Position numbers and translations under genes: made by a program
NCBI GenBank assembly: GCA_902623995.1
Contig: CACNWE010000001.1
Span: 124,001-188,000, forward strand
Reading direction: 5' to 3'
DNA from: an uncultured SAR116 cluster alpha proteobacterium
GTDB lineage: Bacteria; Pseudomonadota; Alphaproteobacteria; Puniceispirillales; Marisalimonadaceae
DNA length: 64,000 nucleotides
Notes under the pieces: model-generated
The model's database searches: none
What the model saw: only the letters and a program-made list of their open reading frames with translations
What the model was told of the DNA's origin: nothing
Shown: in pieces, positions 45,245 through 56,533 of the stretch
How the letters are laid out: each line of letters opens with the position of its first letter
How positions within the stretch are numbered: the stretch's first letter is position 1

Positions 45245-46258
45245 GTGAAAAAAGAATTTTTAAACATACCAAGAATAATGCAAGCTATAGAAATAGAAGA
45301 TTTTGGGAAAGCTGATAATTTAAAACTTTGCGTTAGACCAACTCCTCATATTTCCAATAATCAAATTTTAATTAAAGTATCGTTTGCTGGTGTCAATAGA
45401 CCAGACATTTTGCAAAGACAAGGTAATTACAAAGTTCCTGAAGATGCATCAGACTTACCTGGCTTAGAAGTTTCTGGGATAGTGGTTAAAAAAAAAGGTT
45501 CAAATGTAAAATTTAATGTTGGCGATAAAGTTTGCGCTCTTTGTCATGGTGGTGGATATGCCGAATATGTTGCTGTAGACGAGGGTCACTGTATGCCAAT
45601 ACCTAAGGGCTATACGATGGCTGAAGGAGCATGTATACCAGAAACTTTTATCACAGTTTGGAGCAATTTATTTATGAGAGGAAAATTACAAAAGAATGAA
45701 AAAGTCTTAATTCATGGTGGTGCCAGTGGTATAGGTACAACTGCAATTCAATTAGCTAAACACTTTGGTGCTAAAGTTTATGCAACTGCTGGAAGTGACG
45801 AAAAATGTCAGGTTGTAGAAAAACTGGGTGCTATAAAATGTTTTAACTATAAAACAAAAGAATTTGAGAAAGAGATAAATCAGCTTACAAATAAACAAGG
45901 TGTAGATGTCATTTTGGATATGGTTGCTGGACCCTATATTTCAAGAAATTTAAAATGTTTAAGTATTAATGGAAGACTAGTTATTATTGCCGTCCAAGGT
46001 GGTATTAAGGATGAAGTTAATTTTGCAAATATAATGATAAAAAGACAAACAATAACTGGATCAACATTGAGACCTCAACCATCAACAAAAAAAACAGAAT
46101 ATGTAAATAGTTTACTTAAAAATGCTTGGGAATATTTAGATAAAGGTAAAATTAAACCAATAATTCAAAGAGAATTTCTATTTAGCGATGCTAGTGAAGC
46201 ACATAAGGCCCTTGAAAAAGGAAATCATGTTGGAAAATTTATTTTGAAAGTTTCATAA
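45245..46258 (+). CDS. NAD(P)H quinone oxidoreductase, zinc-independent MDR family
   Basis: A 337-residue medium-chain reductase of the PIG3/QOR type. FAGVNRPDILQRQGNYKVP near residues 50-68 is the family mark, and the nucleotide site is LIHGGASGIGTTAIQLA near 154-170. The structural and catalytic zinc Cys sets of alcohol dehydrogenases are missing. It reduces quinones or other enones with NADPH. The start is GTG with an AGGAG site seven bases upstream. The stop lies 8 bases from that of prpE on the other strand. Confidence 0.9.
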   Translation: MKKEFLNIPRIMQAIEIEDFGKADNLKLCVRPTPHISNNQILIKVSFAGVNRPDILQRQGNYKVPEDASDLPGLEVSGIVVKKKGSNVKFNVGDKVCALCHGGGYAEYVAVDEGHCMPIPKGYTMAEGACIPETFITVWSNLFMRGKLQKNEKVLIHGGASGIGTTAIQLAKHFGAKVYATAGSDEKCQVVEKLGAIKCFNYKTKEFEKEINQLTNKQGVDVILDMVAGPYISRNLKCLSINGRLVIIAVQGGIKDEVNFANIMIKRQTITGSTLRPQPSTKKTEYVNSLLKNAWEYLDKGKIKPIIQREFLFSDASEAHKALEKGNHVGKFILKVS

Positions 46259-46266
46259 AATTTAAA

Positions 46267-48171
46267 TTAATAACCTAATGGTTTTAAAGCTTCTTCAATT
46301 TCTTTAAAAACTTGTGGATTATCTACTGTGGCAGGCATTTCCCATTCAACTTTATCAGCTATTTTTCTTATAGTGGCTCTTAAAATTTTTCCCGATCTAG
46401 TCTTTGGAAGTGCAGAAACAACAGCAATTGATTTAAATGCAGCAACTGGGCCTATTTCATTTCGAACTAAATCTACAACTTCTTTACACACATCCTCATG
46501 AGTTTTATTACATCCTTTATTCAAGCATATCAATCCTAATGGAACTTGTCCTTTTAAATCATCTGAAACACCCACAACTGCACATTCAGCTACATCTACA
46601 TGATTAGATAAAGTTTCTTCCATTGCGCCTGTTGAAAGCCTATGACCTGCTACATTTATTACATCATCAGTTCTTGACATAATGTATAAATAACCGTCCT
46701 CGTCTTGATAACCTGCGTCTCCAGTTTCATAAAAACCTTCAAAAGTTGATAAATAAGACTCTATAAATCTATCATCTGCATTCCACAAACTAGGTAAAGA
46801 TCCTGGTGGCAAAGGTAATTTTATTGAAATTGCTCCTAATGTTCCTTTTGGAACCTCATTGCCATCTTCTGATAAAACCCTTACATCATATCCTGGCATA
46901 GCTAAAGTGGGGGAACCCATTTTAATTGGAAGCGGTTCTATACCTAAAGGGTTTGCAGCAACAGGCCATCCAGTTTCTGTTTGCCACCAATGATCAATTA
47001 TAGGAATATTTAATTTTTTTTCCAGCCACGACACCGTATCAGGATCAGCTCTTTCTCCAGCAAGAAATAGAGACTGCAAAGATATTAAATCAAATTTTTT
47101 AATAAACATACCATTTGGGTCATCTCTCTTGACAGCTCTTAGAGCTGTTGGAGCTGTAAATAATACCTTGACCTTATACTCAGAAATAATTCTCCAAAAT
47201 GTCCCAGCATCTGGTGTCCCAACAGGTTTCCCTTCAAATAAAATTGTCGTGCAACCATGAAGCAAAGGTGCATAAACAATATAAGAATGACCAACTACCC
47301 ATCCAATATCCGAAGCAGCCCAATAAACATCCCCAGGTTCTACATTATATATATTTTTCATTGACCATTTTAGAGACACCGCATGTCCTCCATTATCCCT
47401 AACAACTCCTTTAGGTTTTCCAGTTGTTCCTGATGTATATAAAATATACAAAGGGTCGTTTGCTTGTACTTCAACAGGATCAGCCAATGAAACATCTTTA
47501 ACAACCTCATTCCAATCTATATCTTGGCCAGGAATAAGCTCAACATTTAGGGCTTCACGTTGATAAATTATACATCTTTCTACTTGATGACTGGCAATTT
47601 TAATTGCGTTGTCAAGCAAGGGTTTATATTCAACAATTCTATTTGGCTCATGCCCACACGATGCAGACACTATTATTTTTGGCTTACAATCATCAATTCT
47701 TACGGCTAGTTCATTTGAAGCAAAACCACCAAATACTACAGAGTGAATTGCTCCTAGTCTAGAACAAGCTAGCATGGCCACCAACGCTTCAGGTATCATT
47801 GGCATATAAATAATTACACGATCCCCCTTTAGAACACCTAATTTTTTAAGTGCTCCAGCAAAAATGGAAACTTGATATTTAAGTTCTGAATAGGTAATTT
47901 TCTTTTTTGTATTTGTGACAGGACTATCATACAGTATTGCATCTTGTTCTCCTCTCCCATTTAATACGTGTCTGTCGATAGCATTGAAACATGTGTTTAA
48001 ACTTCCATCTGGATACCATTTATAAAATGGTTTGTTATCATCATCTAATATCTTTCCGGGATTTTTTTCCCAATCAATATTTTCAGATTGTTCTTTCCAA
48101 AATTTTTTTGGGTATTTTTGCCAATTATCATAAATTTTTTTGTAATTTCCCAAATTTACCTCCCTCCCCAA
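46267..48171 (-). CDS. prpE: propionyl-CoA synthetase
   Basis: A 634-residue acyl-CoA synthetase. The PrpE-specific stretch YTSGTTGKPKGVVRDNGG, then HAVSLKWSM, separates it from Acs; the motif DHWWQTETGWPV near residue 394 and the catalytic Lys in PKTRSGKILRATIRK follow. It activates propionate for the carboxylase and mutase encoded directly upstream, 11 bases from the mutase stop, as the last gene of pccB-pccA-mutase-prpE. It may also act on acetate at a lower rate. Confidence 0.94.
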   Translation of the reverse strand: MGREVNLGNYKKIYDNWQKYPKKFWKEQSENIDWEKNPGKILDDDNKPFYKWYPDGSLNTCFNAIDRHVLNGRGEQDAILYDSPVTNTKKKITYSELKYQVSIFAGALKKLGVLKGDRVIIYMPMIPEALVAMLACSRLGAIHSVVFGGFASNELAVRIDDCKPKIIVSASCGHEPNRIVEYKPLLDNAIKIASHQVERCIIYQREALNVELIPGQDIDWNEVVKDVSLADPVEVQANDPLYILYTSGTTGKPKGVVRDNGGHAVSLKWSMKNIYNVEPGDVYWAASDIGWVVGHSYIVYAPLLHGCTTILFEGKPVGTPDAGTFWRIISEYKVKVLFTAPTALRAVKRDDPNGMFIKKFDLISLQSLFLAGERADPDTVSWLEKKLNIPIIDHWWQTETGWPVAANPLGIEPLPIKMGSPTLAMPGYDVRVLSEDGNEVPKGTLGAISIKLPLPPGSLPSLWNADDRFIESYLSTFEGFYETGDAGYQDEDGYLYIMSRTDDVINVAGHRLSTGAMEETLSNHVDVAECAVVGVSDDLKGQVPLGLICLNKGCNKTHEDVCKEVVDLVRNEIGPVAAFKSIAVVSALPKTRSGKILRATIRKIADKVEWEMPATVDNPQVFKEIEEALKPLGY

Positions 48172-48182
48172 AAAAATAACAA

Positions 48183-50357
48183 TTATTTCGTTCTTGCTTT
48201 TCTAAAATTATGCATTCTCATTAATTGTTCGGCTGCTTTGTTTATAGTTGTTGATGCAGCATCAGGAATAGGTGTGCCAGGTCCAAAGATAGCCGCAACT
48301 CCAGAATCATATAAAAATTGATAATCTTTTGCAGGGATTACACCACCACAAACTACAAGAATATCATCAGCTTGTCTTTTTTTAAGTTCATCTATTAATT
48401 CAGGTATCAATGTTTTATGACCCGCTGCTAGAGAGGATATACCAATGACGTGAACCCCTAATTCTATAGCAAGATCAACAGCCTCTTTAGGAGTTTGAAA
48501 CAAAGTACCAATCTCGACTGAGAAACCAATATCTGTAAAAGCAGAAGCAATTACTTTTGCTCCTCTGTCATGACCATCTTGTCCAAGTTTAGCCATAAAA
48601 ATTTTTGGATTTTCACCTGCAATATTTTTAAAATTAGATAGAGCAATATTCACCTCTTTAAAGTCTTCTTCATTTTGATAAGAACTTTTGTATACATCTT
48701 TAATTATATCTTGTTTTACTCCATAACGACCATAAACTTCTTCTAGAGCATAAGACACCTCACCAACAGTTGCTCTTGCTTTAATTGCAACAATTGTCAA
48801 ATCTAATAAGTTACCTTTATTTTCTTTTGCAGCTTGTTTTAAGTTTTGCAATGCTTTGTTGACTTCTTTAGAATTTCTAGCTTGTTTTATTTCATTTAAT
48901 TTTTTAATTTGCTCTTCACGAACTGCTTTATTATCAATATCTAAAACGTCTACCTTTTCTTTTTCATCTGATTTATATTTGTTCACTCCTACAATTACTT
49001 GTTCTCCGGAATCAATTTTTGCTTGACGTTTTGTCGCGGAAATTTCTATTTCAGATTTTGGAAAACCACTAATTACAGCTACAGTCATACCTCCCATTTC
49101 TTCGATTTTTTCAATTAATTCGTTAGATTTATCAATTAACTCTTTTGTCATACTCTCAACAAAATAACTACCTGCAAGTGGATCCACTGTATCTGTAATA
49201 CCGGTTTCATGTTGAAGGATTAGTTGAGTGTTTCTGGCTATTTTAGCAGAAAATTCAGTGGGCAAACCTATTGCTTCATCAAATGAATTTGTATGTAAAG
49301 ATTGTGTCCCCCCTAAAGTAGCCGCTAGAGCTTCAATAGTAGTTCTAATAATATTATTGTAAGGATCTTGCTCTTGTAAACTTGCCCCAGACGTTTGACA
49401 ATGAGTCCTTAGCATTTGTGATTTTGGATTTTGACAATTAAACAACTTTTTTGTCCATTGTGACCATAAATATCTCGCAGCTCTCAATTTAGCAGCTTCC
49501 ATAAAAAAATTCATTCCTATTGCAAAGAAAAAGGATAATCTAGGTGCAAAATCATCAACCAATAACCCACTTTTTGTTGCTGCTCTTATGTATTCTAATC
49601 CATCTGCAATGGTAAAAGCTAATTCTTGAACGAGAGAGGCACCTGCTTCCTGCATATGATATCCTGAAATAGATATAGAATTAAATTTTGGCATTTCTTT
49701 TGATGTAAAATTGATAATATCAGAGACAATTCTCATAGACGGTTCTGGTGGGTATATATATGTGTTCCTAACCATGAATTCTTTAAGTATGTCATTCTGT
49801 ATAGTTCCGCTAAGTTCTCTTGTACTTACACCTTGTTCTTGTGCCGCAACTATATAACCTGCTAACACAGGAAGAACTGCTCCATTCATTGTCATTGATA
49901 CCGACATTTTATCAAGAGGAATACCATCAAAAAGAATTTTCATATCTTCTACACTATCTATTGCGACACCAGCTTTGCCTACATCTCCATATACCCTCTC
50001 ATGATCTGAATCGTAGCCCCTGTGAGTTGCTAGATCAAAAGCAACTGACAAACCTTTTTGTCCAGAGGCCAGATTTTTTTTATAAAATTTATTCGATTCT
50101 GAAGCTGTTGAAAAACCAGCATATTGCCGAATTGTCCAAGGTCTACCTGTATACATTGTAGCTTTAGGGCCTCTTAAAAATGGAGGTTCACCAGGATAGC
50201 TATCAAGATGACTAATATTTTCATTGTCTTCTGAAGTGTATAATGGCTTTATATTAATTCCTTCTGGTGTGTTAATGAATATATTATCAACATTTGGAGT
50301 TTTTAACTCATTAATAGCGTTTTTCTTCCAGTTTTCTAAATTATCTTTTTTCTCCAT
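48183..50357 (-). CDS. methylmalonyl-CoA mutase (single chain)
   Basis: A 724-residue B12 enzyme that converts methylmalonyl-CoA into succinyl-CoA. The barrel part has [16 protein letters not shown] and [18 protein letters not shown]; the C-terminal cobalamin domain has [16 protein letters not shown] (DxHxxG) near residue 600. It is the full-length, homodimer-type (ScpA/MCM alpha) form. The ATG at 50357 is chosen: it has an AAGAGA site and gives the normal length, while an in-frame ATG 40 codons upstream would lie within pccA. It starts 25 bases after pccA and is followed by prpE. Confidence 0.96.
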   Translation of the reverse strand: MEKKDNLENWKKNAINELKTPNVDNIFINTPEGINIKPLYTSEDNENISHLDSYPGEPPFLRGPKATMYTGRPWTIRQYAGFSTASESNKFYKKNLASGQKGLSVAFDLATHRGYDSDHERVYGDVGKAGVAIDSVEDMKILFDGIPLDKMSVSMTMNGAVLPVLAGYIVAAQEQGVSTRELSGTIQNDILKEFMVRNTYIYPPEPSMRIVSDIINFTSKEMPKFNSISISGYHMQEAGASLVQELAFTIADGLEYIRAATKSGLLVDDFAPRLSFFFAIGMNFFMEAAKLRAARYLWSQWTKKLFNCQNPKSQMLRTHCQTSGASLQEQDPYNNIIRTTIEALAATLGGTQSLHTNSFDEAIGLPTEFSAKIARNTQLILQHETGITDTVDPLAGSYFVESMTKELIDKSNELIEKIEEMGGMTVAVISGFPKSEIEISATKRQAKIDSGEQVIVGVNKYKSDEKEKVDVLDIDNKAVREEQIKKLNEIKQARNSKEVNKALQNLKQAAKENKGNLLDLTIVAIKARATVGEVSYALEEVYGRYGVKQDIIKDVYKSSYQNEEDFKEVNIALSNFKNIAGENPKIFMAKLGQDGHDRGAKVIASAFTDIGFSVEIGTLFQTPKEAVDLAIELGVHVIGISSLAAGHKTLIPELIDELKKRQADDILVVCGGVIPAKDYQFLYDSGVAAIFGPGTPIPDAASTTINKAAEQLMRMHNFRKARTK

Positions 50358-50382
50358 ACAAAATCTCTTACTTTTATAATTT

Positions 50383-52452
50383 TTATTTAAATGAAAACTC
50401 CATAATGACTTGATCAACAGATAGCGTGTCACCTTCTTTATAATTGATTTTTTTAATAGTGCATTGTTTTCGAGCAACTAATGTATTCTCCATTTTCATT
50501 GCCTCTACAACACATAAGGATTGCCCTTCTTCAATAATCTGATTTTCTTTTACTAGTATTTTAATTAATTTTCCTGGCATTGGGCAGATTAATAGATTTG
50601 ATTTATCTAAGTTTTTTATTGGTTTCATATATTTATGATAATCAGCTACGTGTTTTGGAAACACATTTACCGACATTGTAATTCCTCTATATTGAAACTC
50701 GATATTAGTATTTTTGATATTTAATCTACATTGAATATTTTGGGGGTCATTTGATGGATCTTGTGAGTTTATTTTGAATGTAACTAATTTTTTTATAAAA
50801 TCTTGGTGTACTTCAATTGTAGAAAAATCATCAATCAGACCCTTTGTTATTTGATTTTGCATTGGCTTAATACAAACGAAAGGCAAATTTAAATTATCTT
50901 TATTGATCATATATTTCAATTTTGAAGGATTTTGTGGAAATTGCTTGTAATTAAGATAAACTTCCCACTCATCAGAAATCTGATCATTTTCAAAACTTTC
51001 AAAATTTTTTGAAATTTCACAGATATGATATGCTAAAACTAAAGATCCTAGGGTCCATTCCAATTTCTTGTTTGGAATTATTCCTTGAAATCCTTCTCTA
51101 AATTCCTCTTCTATAAATGCAGTGTTTATATCGCCAGATTTAAATCTTTTATTTGATAAAATAGCTGAAAGAAAGGATATATTATGATCTATCCCTTCAA
51201 GTAAAAAGTTGTCTAAGTCAGATTCCATTCTATTAATAGATAAATCACGTGTTTTCCCCCAAGAACATAATTTTGCAATCATAGGATCATAGAACATTGA
51301 TACATCATCACCTTCTCTAACTCCAGTATCATTTCTAGTAATTGTGCCATCCAGATGTTGCGTTTCTTTAGGTGGATTATATTTAGTCAATCTTCCAATC
51401 GAAGGTAGAAAATTTTTATAGGGATTTTCTGCATATATTCTAGTTTCAATTGCTGAACCATTTAAATGAACATCATTTTGGGTAATTTCTAGTTTTTTTC
51501 CATATGCTATGTTAATCATCTGTTCTACTAAATCTATCCCTGTGATTAATTCTGTAACAGGGTGCTCAACTTGAAGACGTGTGTTCATCTCTAAAAAATA
51601 AAAATTTTTATCTTTATCAACTATAAATTCAACTGTACCAGCGCTACTATAATTAACTTTTTTGGACAATTGAACGGCTTGATCACCCATCTGTTTTCTT
51701 GTTTGTTTATCTAAAAAAGGTGAAGGGGCCTCTTCAATTACCTTTTGGTTTCTTCTTTGAATAGAACATTCTCTCTCACCTAAATAAATTACATTGCCAA
51801 AATTATCTGCTAATACTTGTATTTCAATATGTCTTGGTTCGGTGATAAATTTTTCTATAAAAATACGTTTGTCGCCAAAACTCTTAAGAGCTTCACTTGA
51901 AGCTCTTTCAAAATTATCTTCTACTTGATCACTTGAAAATGCAATTCGCATACCTTTGCCGCCACCACCCGCACTAGCCTTTATCATTACCGGATAGCCT
52001 ATTTCATCTGCAATCTTTATTGCTTCATTTTTATTCTTTATTATTCCAATATGACCGGGAACAGTATTAACATTTGCTGACTTAGCAATTTTTTTAGATT
52101 CAATCTTATCACCCATTGATGCTATTGCTGATTTTGAAGGGCCAATAAAAGTAATTCCAGCTTTACTTAAAGATTCTGGAAAACTTGAGTTTTCGGATAA
52201 AAATCCATACCCTGGATGTAAGGCATCACATTTTTTTTCTTTACACGCTTTTATTATCAATTCTGCTCTAAGATAACTCTCTGATGCTGGAGACGGTCCT
52301 AGATAAACTGCTTCATCTGCTAAACGAACATGTTCTGCATACCTGTCAGAATCTGAAAAAACTGCAACAGTTTTAATCTTCATTTTTTTTGCAGTTTTGA
52401 TTATTCTACAAGCTATTTCTCCACGATTTGCAATTAAGATTTTTTTAAACAT
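50383..52452 (-). CDS. pccA: propionyl-CoA carboxylase, biotin carboxylase/carrier subunit
   Basis: A 689-residue subunit that carboxylates biotin with bicarbonate and ATP. Biotin carboxylase motifs include [16 protein letters not shown]-like [14 protein letters not shown] near residue 160, [17 protein letters not shown] and [16 protein letters not shown]; a BT linker domain follows, then the carrier domain with the biotinyl Lys in [11 protein letters not shown] near residue 650. Its substrate is fixed by its partners pccB, mutase and prpE. It starts 15 bases after pccB. Confidence 0.95.
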   Translation of the reverse strand: MFKKILIANRGEIACRIIKTAKKMKIKTVAVFSDSDRYAEHVRLADEAVYLGPSPASESYLRAELIIKACKEKKCDALHPGYGFLSENSSFPESLSKAGITFIGPSKSAIASMGDKIESKKIAKSANVNTVPGHIGIIKNKNEAIKIADEIGYPVMIKASAGGGGKGMRIAFSSDQVEDNFERASSEALKSFGDKRIFIEKFITEPRHIEIQVLADNFGNVIYLGERECSIQRRNQKVIEEAPSPFLDKQTRKQMGDQAVQLSKKVNYSSAGTVEFIVDKDKNFYFLEMNTRLQVEHPVTELITGIDLVEQMINIAYGKKLEITQNDVHLNGSAIETRIYAENPYKNFLPSIGRLTKYNPPKETQHLDGTITRNDTGVREGDDVSMFYDPMIAKLCSWGKTRDLSINRMESDLDNFLLEGIDHNISFLSAILSNKRFKSGDINTAFIEEEFREGFQGIIPNKKLEWTLGSLVLAYHICEISKNFESFENDQISDEWEVYLNYKQFPQNPSKLKYMINKDNLNLPFVCIKPMQNQITKGLIDDFSTIEVHQDFIKKLVTFKINSQDPSNDPQNIQCRLNIKNTNIEFQYRGITMSVNVFPKHVADYHKYMKPIKNLDKSNLLICPMPGKLIKILVKENQIIEEGQSLCVVEAMKMENTLVARKQCTIKKINYKEGDTLSVDQVIMEFSFK

Positions 52453-52467
52453 TATTTACTTCTATTA

Positions 52468-54012
52468 TTAAAGTGGAATATTTCCAAATTTTTTATCAGG
52501 ATTCTTTTGTGTCTTATTTTTTAATTTAGAAAATGCTTGTATCAACCTAAATCTGGAATTACTAGGTATAATAACATCGTCTAAGAACCCCCTTTCTGCA
52601 GCTATAAATGGATTTGCGAATCTTTCCTCATACTCTAATGTTCTAGCTTCTATTTTTTTTAAGTCATTTAGTTCATTTCGGAAAAGAATTTCTACTGCTC
52701 CTTTTGCTCCCATTACTGCAATTTCAGCGGTAGGCCAGGCATAGTTAGCATCCCCTCTTAAATGTTTTGAGCTCATGACATCATATGCTCCACCATATGC
52801 TTTTCTAGTAATTAGAGTAACCTTTGGCGTTGTAGCTTCTGCATATGCAAATAAAAGTTTTGCTCCATGCTTAATTATACCACCATACTCTTGAGCAGTT
52901 CCTGGCATAAAACCTGGTACATCTACTAATGTAAGTATGGGAATATTGAAAGCGTCACAAAATCTTACAAATCTTGCTGCTTTTCTACTAGAATCATTGT
53001 CCAAACAACCTGCTAAAACCATTGGTTGATTTGCTACAACCCCAATAGTTTGGCCATCTAACCTTATAAAACCAATAAGAATGTTTTTTGCAAAATTTTC
53101 TTGCAACTCAAAGAAATCATATTCATCAGCTATTGATACAATAAGTTCTTTCATATCATACGGTAAGTTTGGATTTTCAGGTATCAAAGTATCTAATGCT
53201 AAAGAAATTCTTTTTTTTGGGTCATCAGTTTTTCTTTTTATATATTTGTATTCATTACTAGATGGCAAAAAACTGAGAAATTTTCTTAATACATTTAAAG
53301 CTTCAATATCATTATTAAATGATCCGTCTGCTACTGAAGAAATTGTTGTGTGAGTTTCAGCTCCACCCAGTTCTTCTGCGGTAACTTCTTCGGAGGTGAC
53401 AGTTTTAACTACATCAGGCCCTGTGACAAACATATAACTTGTTTCTTTGACCATGAATGTGAAATCCGTCATAGCTGGAGAGTAAACAGCTCCTCCAGCA
53501 CACGGTCCCATAATCATAGAAATTTGTGGGACTACACCAGAAGCTAGAGCATTCTGCAAAAAAACATCCGCGTAACCACCTAAAGATTCAACGCCTTCTT
53601 GGATCCTTGCTCCTCCACTATCATTCAAGCCAATTATAGGTGCTTTGTTTTGTATTGCTAGTTTCATTATTTTTACAATTTTTTTTGCGTGATCTGATGA
53701 TAACGAACCACCAAAAACGGTAAAATCCTGAGCATAAATATAGACTAATTTGCCATTAACTTTTCCAGATCCAGTGATTACACCATCACCTGGAATAGTA
53801 TTTCCATCCATTCCAAAATCTCTTATTCGATGGACAACAAACATATCAGTTTCTTCAAATGAACCATCATCTAAAAGAGTGTTTATTCTTTCTCTTGCAG
53901 TAAGTTTTCCAAGTGAATGTTGTTTTTCTGTCCTTTTTATTCCACCACCAAGCCGCGCTTTTTCTCTTCTCGACTGTAATTCAGAAATTATTTCTCTACT
54001 TGATTTCTTAAT
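52468..54012 (-). CDS. pccB: propionyl-CoA carboxylase, carboxyltransferase subunit (ATT start)
   Basis: A 514-residue carboxyltransferase subunit. The crotonase-like halves are complete: [48 protein letters not shown] and [18 protein letters not shown]. The first ATG in frame (53844) would remove 56 residues that match the family: [18 protein letters not shown], then [21 protein letters not shown]. This frame is open and has no ATG, GTG or TTG before a stop at about 54030. An AAGGAG ribosome site lies 7 bases before an ATT at 54012, so I use that as start. A one-base assembly error near ATGTT could also explain it. Confidence 0.85.
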   Translation of the reverse strand: MKKSSREIISELQSRREKARLGGGIKRTEKQHSLGKLTARERINTLLDDGSFEETDMFVVHRIRDFGMDGNTIPGDGVITGSGKVNGKLVYIYAQDFTVFGGSLSSDHAKKIVKIMKLAIQNKAPIIGLNDSGGARIQEGVESLGGYADVFLQNALASGVVPQISMIMGPCAGGAVYSPAMTDFTFMVKETSYMFVTGPDVVKTVTSEEVTAEELGGAETHTTISSVADGSFNNDIEALNVLRKFLSFLPSSNEYKYIKRKTDDPKKRISLALDTLIPENPNLPYDMKELIVSIADEYDFFELQENFAKNILIGFIRLDGQTIGVVANQPMVLAGCLDNDSSRKAARFVRFCDAFNIPILTLVDVPGFMPGTAQEYGGIIKHGAKLLFAYAEATTPKVTLITRKAYGGAYDVMSSKHLRGDANYAWPTAEIAVMGAKGAVEILFRNELNDLKKIEARTLEYEERFANPFIAAERGFLDDVIIPSNSRFRLIQAFSKLKNKTQKNPDKKFGNIPL

Positions 54013-54159
54013 AACATTTCTCCTTAAGAAGACACTAAAAAGTAATATTTAGCAAAATTTGATAAAATTAACTAGTAATAATCAATCAATGATAATTGAA
54101 AATTATTAAAATTAAATATAACTTGTTAAAGTAAATTTTGTTTTTTTTTGGAGTATTCT

Positions 54160-54585
54160 ATGGCAGAATTTTATTCAAATATCGGGAGACTTAATCATAT
54201 TGCTATTGCTGTTCCTAATATAAAAAAAGCTTCTGATATGTGGCAAAAGGCCCTAGGTGCTAACGTTAGCAAACCACAAGCTTTACCTGAGCATGGAGTT
54301 AAAGTAGTATTTATAGAATCTCCAAACACAAAAGTTGAACTTCTTGAACCGTTAAATGAGAATAGTCCAATTAGTAAGTTTCTTGCAAAAAATCCTAATG
54401 GAGGTATGCATCATATTTGTTATGAGGTTAGTGATTTAAAATCTGCCTCAAAAAAACTTAAAGAAGTAGGAGCAACAATTTTAGGTGATGGCAGCCCTAA
54501 GATTGGAGCTCATGGAAACCCTGTAATATTTTTGCAACCATCAGATTTTTCAGGAACTCTTATTGAATTAGAAGAAATTAAATAA
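54160..54585 (+). CDS. mce: methylmalonyl-CoA epimerase
   Basis: A 141-residue vicinal-oxygen-chelate enzyme that converts the (S) product of the carboxylase to the (R) form used by the mutase. RLNHIAIAVPNIKKA near residue 9, the LEPLNENSPISKFL region, GMHHICYEVSDL and the last metal ligand in GTLIELEE are typical; His in NHIA and HHIC and the C-terminal Glu bind the metal. The ATG with GGAG is preferred over an in-frame TTG four codons earlier. It is divergent from pccB across about 150 bases, which must hold both promoters. Confidence 0.94.
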   Translation: MAEFYSNIGRLNHIAIAVPNIKKASDMWQKALGANVSKPQALPEHGVKVVFIESPNTKVELLEPLNENSPISKFLAKNPNGGMHHICYEVSDLKSASKKLKEVGATILGDGSPKIGAHGNPVIFLQPSDFSGTLIELEEIK

Positions 54586-54588
54586 TTT

Positions 54589-55098
54589 CTATATATTTTT
54601 CTTATAGCAAACAGAGGCTCCACATTTTCTACAAATTAAATTTAATTTTCGCCTATGTGTTTTTTGTTCCCAACAAAAATTTTCACAATACCTTATCCAT
54701 TTATAATCTGAAAATTCTAAAGTATGACATCTCTTCGCTGAGCACCCAAGCTTTTTAGCCATTTTTTGCCATACGGTGTCATGACCATGCTTAGGACCAA
54801 CAAGGGCATGAGCTATTTCATGAAGAATTGTGTCATAAATTTCTGACTCATTTGAATTTTTAATGAAATTCCTTGAAAACGAGATTTTTTTCTCTCTAAA
54901 AAAACATGCGCCTGCTCTTACTTTTGCATGATCTAGATCTAATTTCCAATTAAATAGTCCATTTTTGTCCATTTCAAATCTAGCTAGATCCAAAAATTTT
55001 CTAAAAGACTCGAAATCTTTAGGCTGTTCATTCTTAATAGAATTATTACTTCTACTCAATTTAAACACATTTTTTATTTTTAAAATTTCTTTTATCAT
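54589..55098 (-). CDS. SprT-like zinc metalloprotease domain protein
   Basis: A 169-residue protein with the SprT pattern: HAKVRAGACFF-like strand, then the zinc site ILHEIAHALVG near residues 90-100, with the third ligand His in GHDTVWQ. A zinc ribbon of two Cys pairs closes the protein (CENFCWEQ and ICRKCGAS). SprT-like domains of eukaryotic Spartan repair DNA-protein crosslinks; the bacterial role is less clear. It converges on mce with a 3-base gap and diverges from the ABC ATPase gene. Confidence 0.83.
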   Translation of the reverse strand: MIKEILKIKNVFKLSRSNNSIKNEQPKDFESFRKFLDLARFEMDKNGLFNWKLDLDHAKVRAGACFFREKKISFSRNFIKNSNESEIYDTILHEIAHALVGPKHGHDTVWQKMAKKLGCSAKRCHTLEFSDYKWIRYCENFCWEQKTHRRKLNLICRKCGASVCYKKNI

Positions 55099-55136
55099 TA
55101 ATTTATTTTAATGTTTTAACTTTAGGTTATCTAACT

Positions 55137-55784
55137 TTGCTTGAATTAATTAACATATCATTGAAATGGAATTCTCCAAAAGAAAAACCATTTATCAAAA
55201 ATCTTAATCTAAAGATAAATAATGGTAATATTTTATGCGTGTTTGGCAAAAGTGGAGTTGGAAAATCTTCTTTAATTAACGTTATTGCAGGCACTACTGA
55301 AGATAACTTATTATTTGAAGGTGAAATAGTTTTAAATGGGAAAATTTTGAATAATATTCCAATTGAACAAAGAAGAATTGGACTTTTACTGCAAGACGGT
55401 GCTTTATTTCCTCATTTGACTGTCGAACAAAATATTTATTTTGGAATGAATAGAAAACTAAAATCAAGAGAAAAATTATTTTTAATAAATGAAAATTTAA
55501 AAAAAGCTAATATGGAGAACTTTCAAAATAGATATCCACATACTCTTTCAGGAGGTCAAAAAGCCAGAATAGCTTGCCTGAGAGCAGTAATGTCAGAACC
55601 AGAATTATTATTACTTGATGAACCCTTTTCATCTTTAGATCCTGAATACAGAAATACGTTCAGAAATTTTGTTACTAGTATAATTAAAGAAAGTAAAATT
55701 CCTTGTTTATTAGTTACTCACGATGAAGCTGATAAAAAGATTAGTCATGAAAAACCCATAGATTTGAATTTATTTTTAAAATAA
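55137..55784 (+). CDS. ABC transporter ATPase, orphan (YnjD/ThiQ-like)
   Basis: A 215-residue ATPase. Walker A is FGKSGVGKSSL near residues 37-47, the Q loop is in GLLLQDGALFPHLTV, the signature is LSGGQKARIA, Walker B is LLLLDEPFSSLD, and the switch His is in LVTHDEAD. The nearest resemblance I see is to thiamine or molybdate/sulfate importers (ThiQ, YnjD), but no permease or binding protein gene is adjacent. The only start in frame is TTG, 38 bases from the divergent SprT-like gene. Function in transport is likely, the substrate is unknown. Confidence 0.85.
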   Translation: MLELINISLKWNSPKEKPFIKNLNLKINNGNILCVFGKSGVGKSSLINVIAGTTEDNLLFEGEIVLNGKILNNIPIEQRRIGLLLQDGALFPHLTVEQNIYFGMNRKLKSREKLFLINENLKKANMENFQNRYPHTLSGGQKARIACLRAVMSEPELLLLDEPFSSLDPEYRNTFRNFVTSIIKESKIPCLLVTHDEADKKISHEKPIDLNLFLK

Positions 55785-55872
55785 ATATTTATTTAATTTG
55801 TAATAAAACAATAATACGTTGCTTAAAAAATATTATTCGTTAAGAATTAATTATAAAAATTAAAGGTGCAGA

Positions 55873-56487
55873 ATGAATTCGTCTATTAATGCTTCAAAGA
55901 TTGTAATTGACAATGAAGATGATAAAATTATTTCAAAAGCGGAGGCCGAAGAAGCGGTTAAAACATTAATACGCTATATAGGTGAAGATCCTGAGAGAGA
56001 AGGACTAATAGAAACACCTAAGAGAGTAATAAAATCATTCAACGAATTTTATGCAGGTTACAGCCAAGATCCTGAAATATTTTTATCTAAAACTTTTGAA
56101 GATATCGAAGGATATAACGATATTGTTTTGTTAAAAAATATAAACTTCGAAAGTCATTGTGAACACCATATGGTTCCTATTATTGGTAGAGCTTCTATAG
56201 GTTATTATCCAGACAAAAGAGTTGTTGGAATTTCAAAACTAGCGAGAGTGTTAGATCTCTATGCTAAAAGACTTCAAACTCAAGAGACTATGACCGCACA
56301 AATTTTAAATTGTATCGATAAAACCCTACTACCTAAGGGAACAGCAGTATTTATTGACGCAGAACATCACTGCATGAGCACTAGAGGTGTTTTAAAAAAT
56401 GATGTTACAATGACTACTAATCTTTTTAGTGGTTGTTTTTTAGATGATACAAATTTACAAGATAGATTTTTGAAAATGGCAACTTAA
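55873..56487 (+). CDS. folE: GTP cyclohydrolase I
   Basis: A 204-residue enzyme for the first step of tetrahydrofolate synthesis. The zinc site is made by Cys in CEHHMVPIIG (near residue 96), its second His, and Cys in HHCMSTRGV. KRVIKSFNEFYAGYSQDPE and KLARVLDLYAKRLQTQE are standard. A Cys-Glu-His-His zinc site marks the classical type IA. It stands 46 bases before trkH and may share its transcript. Confidence 0.96.
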   Translation: MNSSINASKIVIDNEDDKIISKAEAEEAVKTLIRYIGEDPEREGLIETPKRVIKSFNEFYAGYSQDPEIFLSKTFEDIEGYNDIVLLKNINFESHCEHHMVPIIGRASIGYYPDKRVVGISKLARVLDLYAKRLQTQETMTAQILNCIDKTLLPKGTAVFIDAEHHCMSTRGVLKNDVTMTTNLFSGCFLDDTNLQDRFLKMAT

Positions 56488-56533
56488 GGAAATTTAAATT
56501 AAATAGTCTTTAATAAAGCTCACAGAATAAATC

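Noticed and set aside
50358-50477. Forty extra codons at the start of methylmalonyl-CoA mutase
   Set aside because: They overlap the pccA coding end and do not resemble the family; the ATG at 50357 gives the normal length.
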